Below are positions 63,807 to 64,000 of a stretch of DNA of 64,000 nucleotides, one piece after another. The position numbers and the translations under genes were made by a program. The notes beneath the pieces are model-generated. The model worked only from the letters and a program-made list of their open reading frames with translations. It ran no database searches and was not told the DNA's origin. Source of the stretch: an uncultured Alloprevotella sp. (GTDB lineage Bacteria; Bacteroidota; Bacteroidia; Bacteroidales; Bacteroidaceae); contig CALUIN010000004.1 of assembly GCA_944320745.1 (NCBI GenBank), forward strand, positions 40,457 through 104,456. The letters are read 5' to 3'. How positions within the stretch are numbered: the stretch's first letter is position 1; each line of letters opens with the position of its first letter.

Positions 63807-63850
63807 CCGTCACGCCTCGGGCCGGCCAGGCCACAGCGGGCGGCAATTTG

Positions 63851-63858
63851 CAAAGTTA
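63851..63858 (-). promoter_or_regulatory. -7 promoter element of aroQ
   Basis: The minus strand reads TAACTTTG, 72 bases before the aroQ ATG. It forms an inverted pair with the identical plus-strand element at 63799-63806. Confidence 0.6.
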
Positions 63859-63870
63859 CGAAAAAAGGAT

Positions 63871-64000
63871 ATGGCGAAAAAGACTGTACAGGAGAAATTA
63901 CGCGCCTTAGCCCCGGAGGAACACGCCTTAGCCCCGGAGGAACACGCCTTAGCCCCGGAGGAACACGCCTTAGCCCCGGAGGAACACGCCTTAGCCCCGG
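63871..64000 (+). CDS. Unidentified reading frame running into the 21-nt repeat (5' part only)
   Basis: An ATG at 63871, after AAAAAAGGAT and a candidate promoter, opens MAKKTVQEKLR and continues as a repeat of the heptad ALAPEEH to the window edge (43 codons, no stop seen). The first 11 codons are lower in G+C than nearby genes. The 21-base period keeps the frame, so the repeat would be translated as a glutamate-rich, probably helical N-terminal region. I do not recognise the product. It could be a real gene with the repeat inside it, or a chance frame in an intergenic array, with the true gene starting beyond 64000. Confidence 0.35.
   Translation, partial: MAKKTVQEKLRALAPEEHALAPEEHALAPEEHALAPEEHALAP
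63904..64000. repeat. 21-nt repeat locus M (4.6 near-identical units, runs off the edge)
   Basis: Units start at 63904, 63925, 63946, 63967 and 63988, each with core GCCTTAGCCCC and the tail GGAGGAACAC. All visible copies are identical, unlike every other locus in the window, which suggests recent expansion. They are C-rich on the plus strand. The array continues past the window. Confidence 0.95.

Noticed and set aside
63904-64000. CRISPR array
   Set aside because: The units are directly tandem at 21 bases with no unique spacers, and no cas gene is present.

Overview
The window looks like chromosomal core DNA of a very G+C-rich member of the Bacteroidales. The evidence is the recurring Bacteroidetes promoter element TAnnTTTG upstream of many genes, gene families and orders typical of that group (ftsX-DUF3098-uppP-truB-queA-folK, DUF4294, DUF3108, a BtuG-like lipoprotein after btuB, succinate dehydrogenase in C-A order) and the near absence of Shine-Dalgarno motifs. 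No tRNA, rRNA, insertion sequence, prophage or CRISPR array was seen.

Layout from left to right. 1-1440 (-): succinate dehydrogenase/fumarate reductase, with the flavoprotein cut by the window edge. 1638-7185 (-): operon of a GH3-family protein, an Ig-like lipoprotein, a DUF3108 protein and pdxB. 7442-14317 (+): cysS and a Nudix hydrolase, then ftsX-DUF3098-uppP-truB-queA and a folK-acetyltransferase fusion. 14558-20958 (-): lipid A type acyltransferase, secreted alpha/beta hydrolase, uvrA, and an acyltransferase-3 gene broken at a run of eight G. 21045-26453 (+): dsbD, then rhomboid protease, endonuclease/phosphatase-like membrane protein and a fucosyltransferase-like enzyme. 26535-31291: divergent nadB (-) and M16 peptidase (+). 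31558-34774: rnr (-) and a DUF4294 protein (+). 34869-41822 (-): LTA-synthase-like sulfatase, then an operon of Skp/OmpH, murI, an epimerase, an Aur1-like PAP2 protein and a C1 aminopeptidase. 41942-44604 (+): GH2 beta-galactosidase-like enzyme. 44725-46458 (-): umuDC. 46559-49994 (+): cobalamin riboswitch, btuB and btuG-like gene. 50237-54022 (+): long GH20 hexosaminidase. 54339-59427 (+): sbcD-sbcC. 59516-63858 (-): LolC/E-like permease, rbfA, O-methyltransferase, pyruvate kinase, aroQ. 63871-64000 (+): start of an unidentified gene.

The most unusual feature is a dispersed family of 21-nucleotide tandem repeats at 13 places, about one per 5 kb. All but the last are essentially confined to gaps between genes. 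Each unit is a C-rich, nearly palindromic 13-base core (GCCTTAGCCCC or GCCCTATCCCC and variants), then GT, a highly variable tetranucleotide, and usually AC. Units occur in either orientation. Where neighbouring units face each other they make hairpins of up to 23 bp with the variable four bases as the loop. At all four convergent gene pairs that carry the repeat, opposed units are present. At the right edge a near-perfect array runs into a possible reading frame, where it would encode the heptad ALAPEEH. I do not recognise this family from the literature.

Other points of interest are a possible poly-G phase-variable acyltransferase, the HPPK-GNAT fusion, two genes whose promoter element lies only five bases before the ATG (possible leaderless mRNAs), and a compact B12 uptake locus under riboswitch control.
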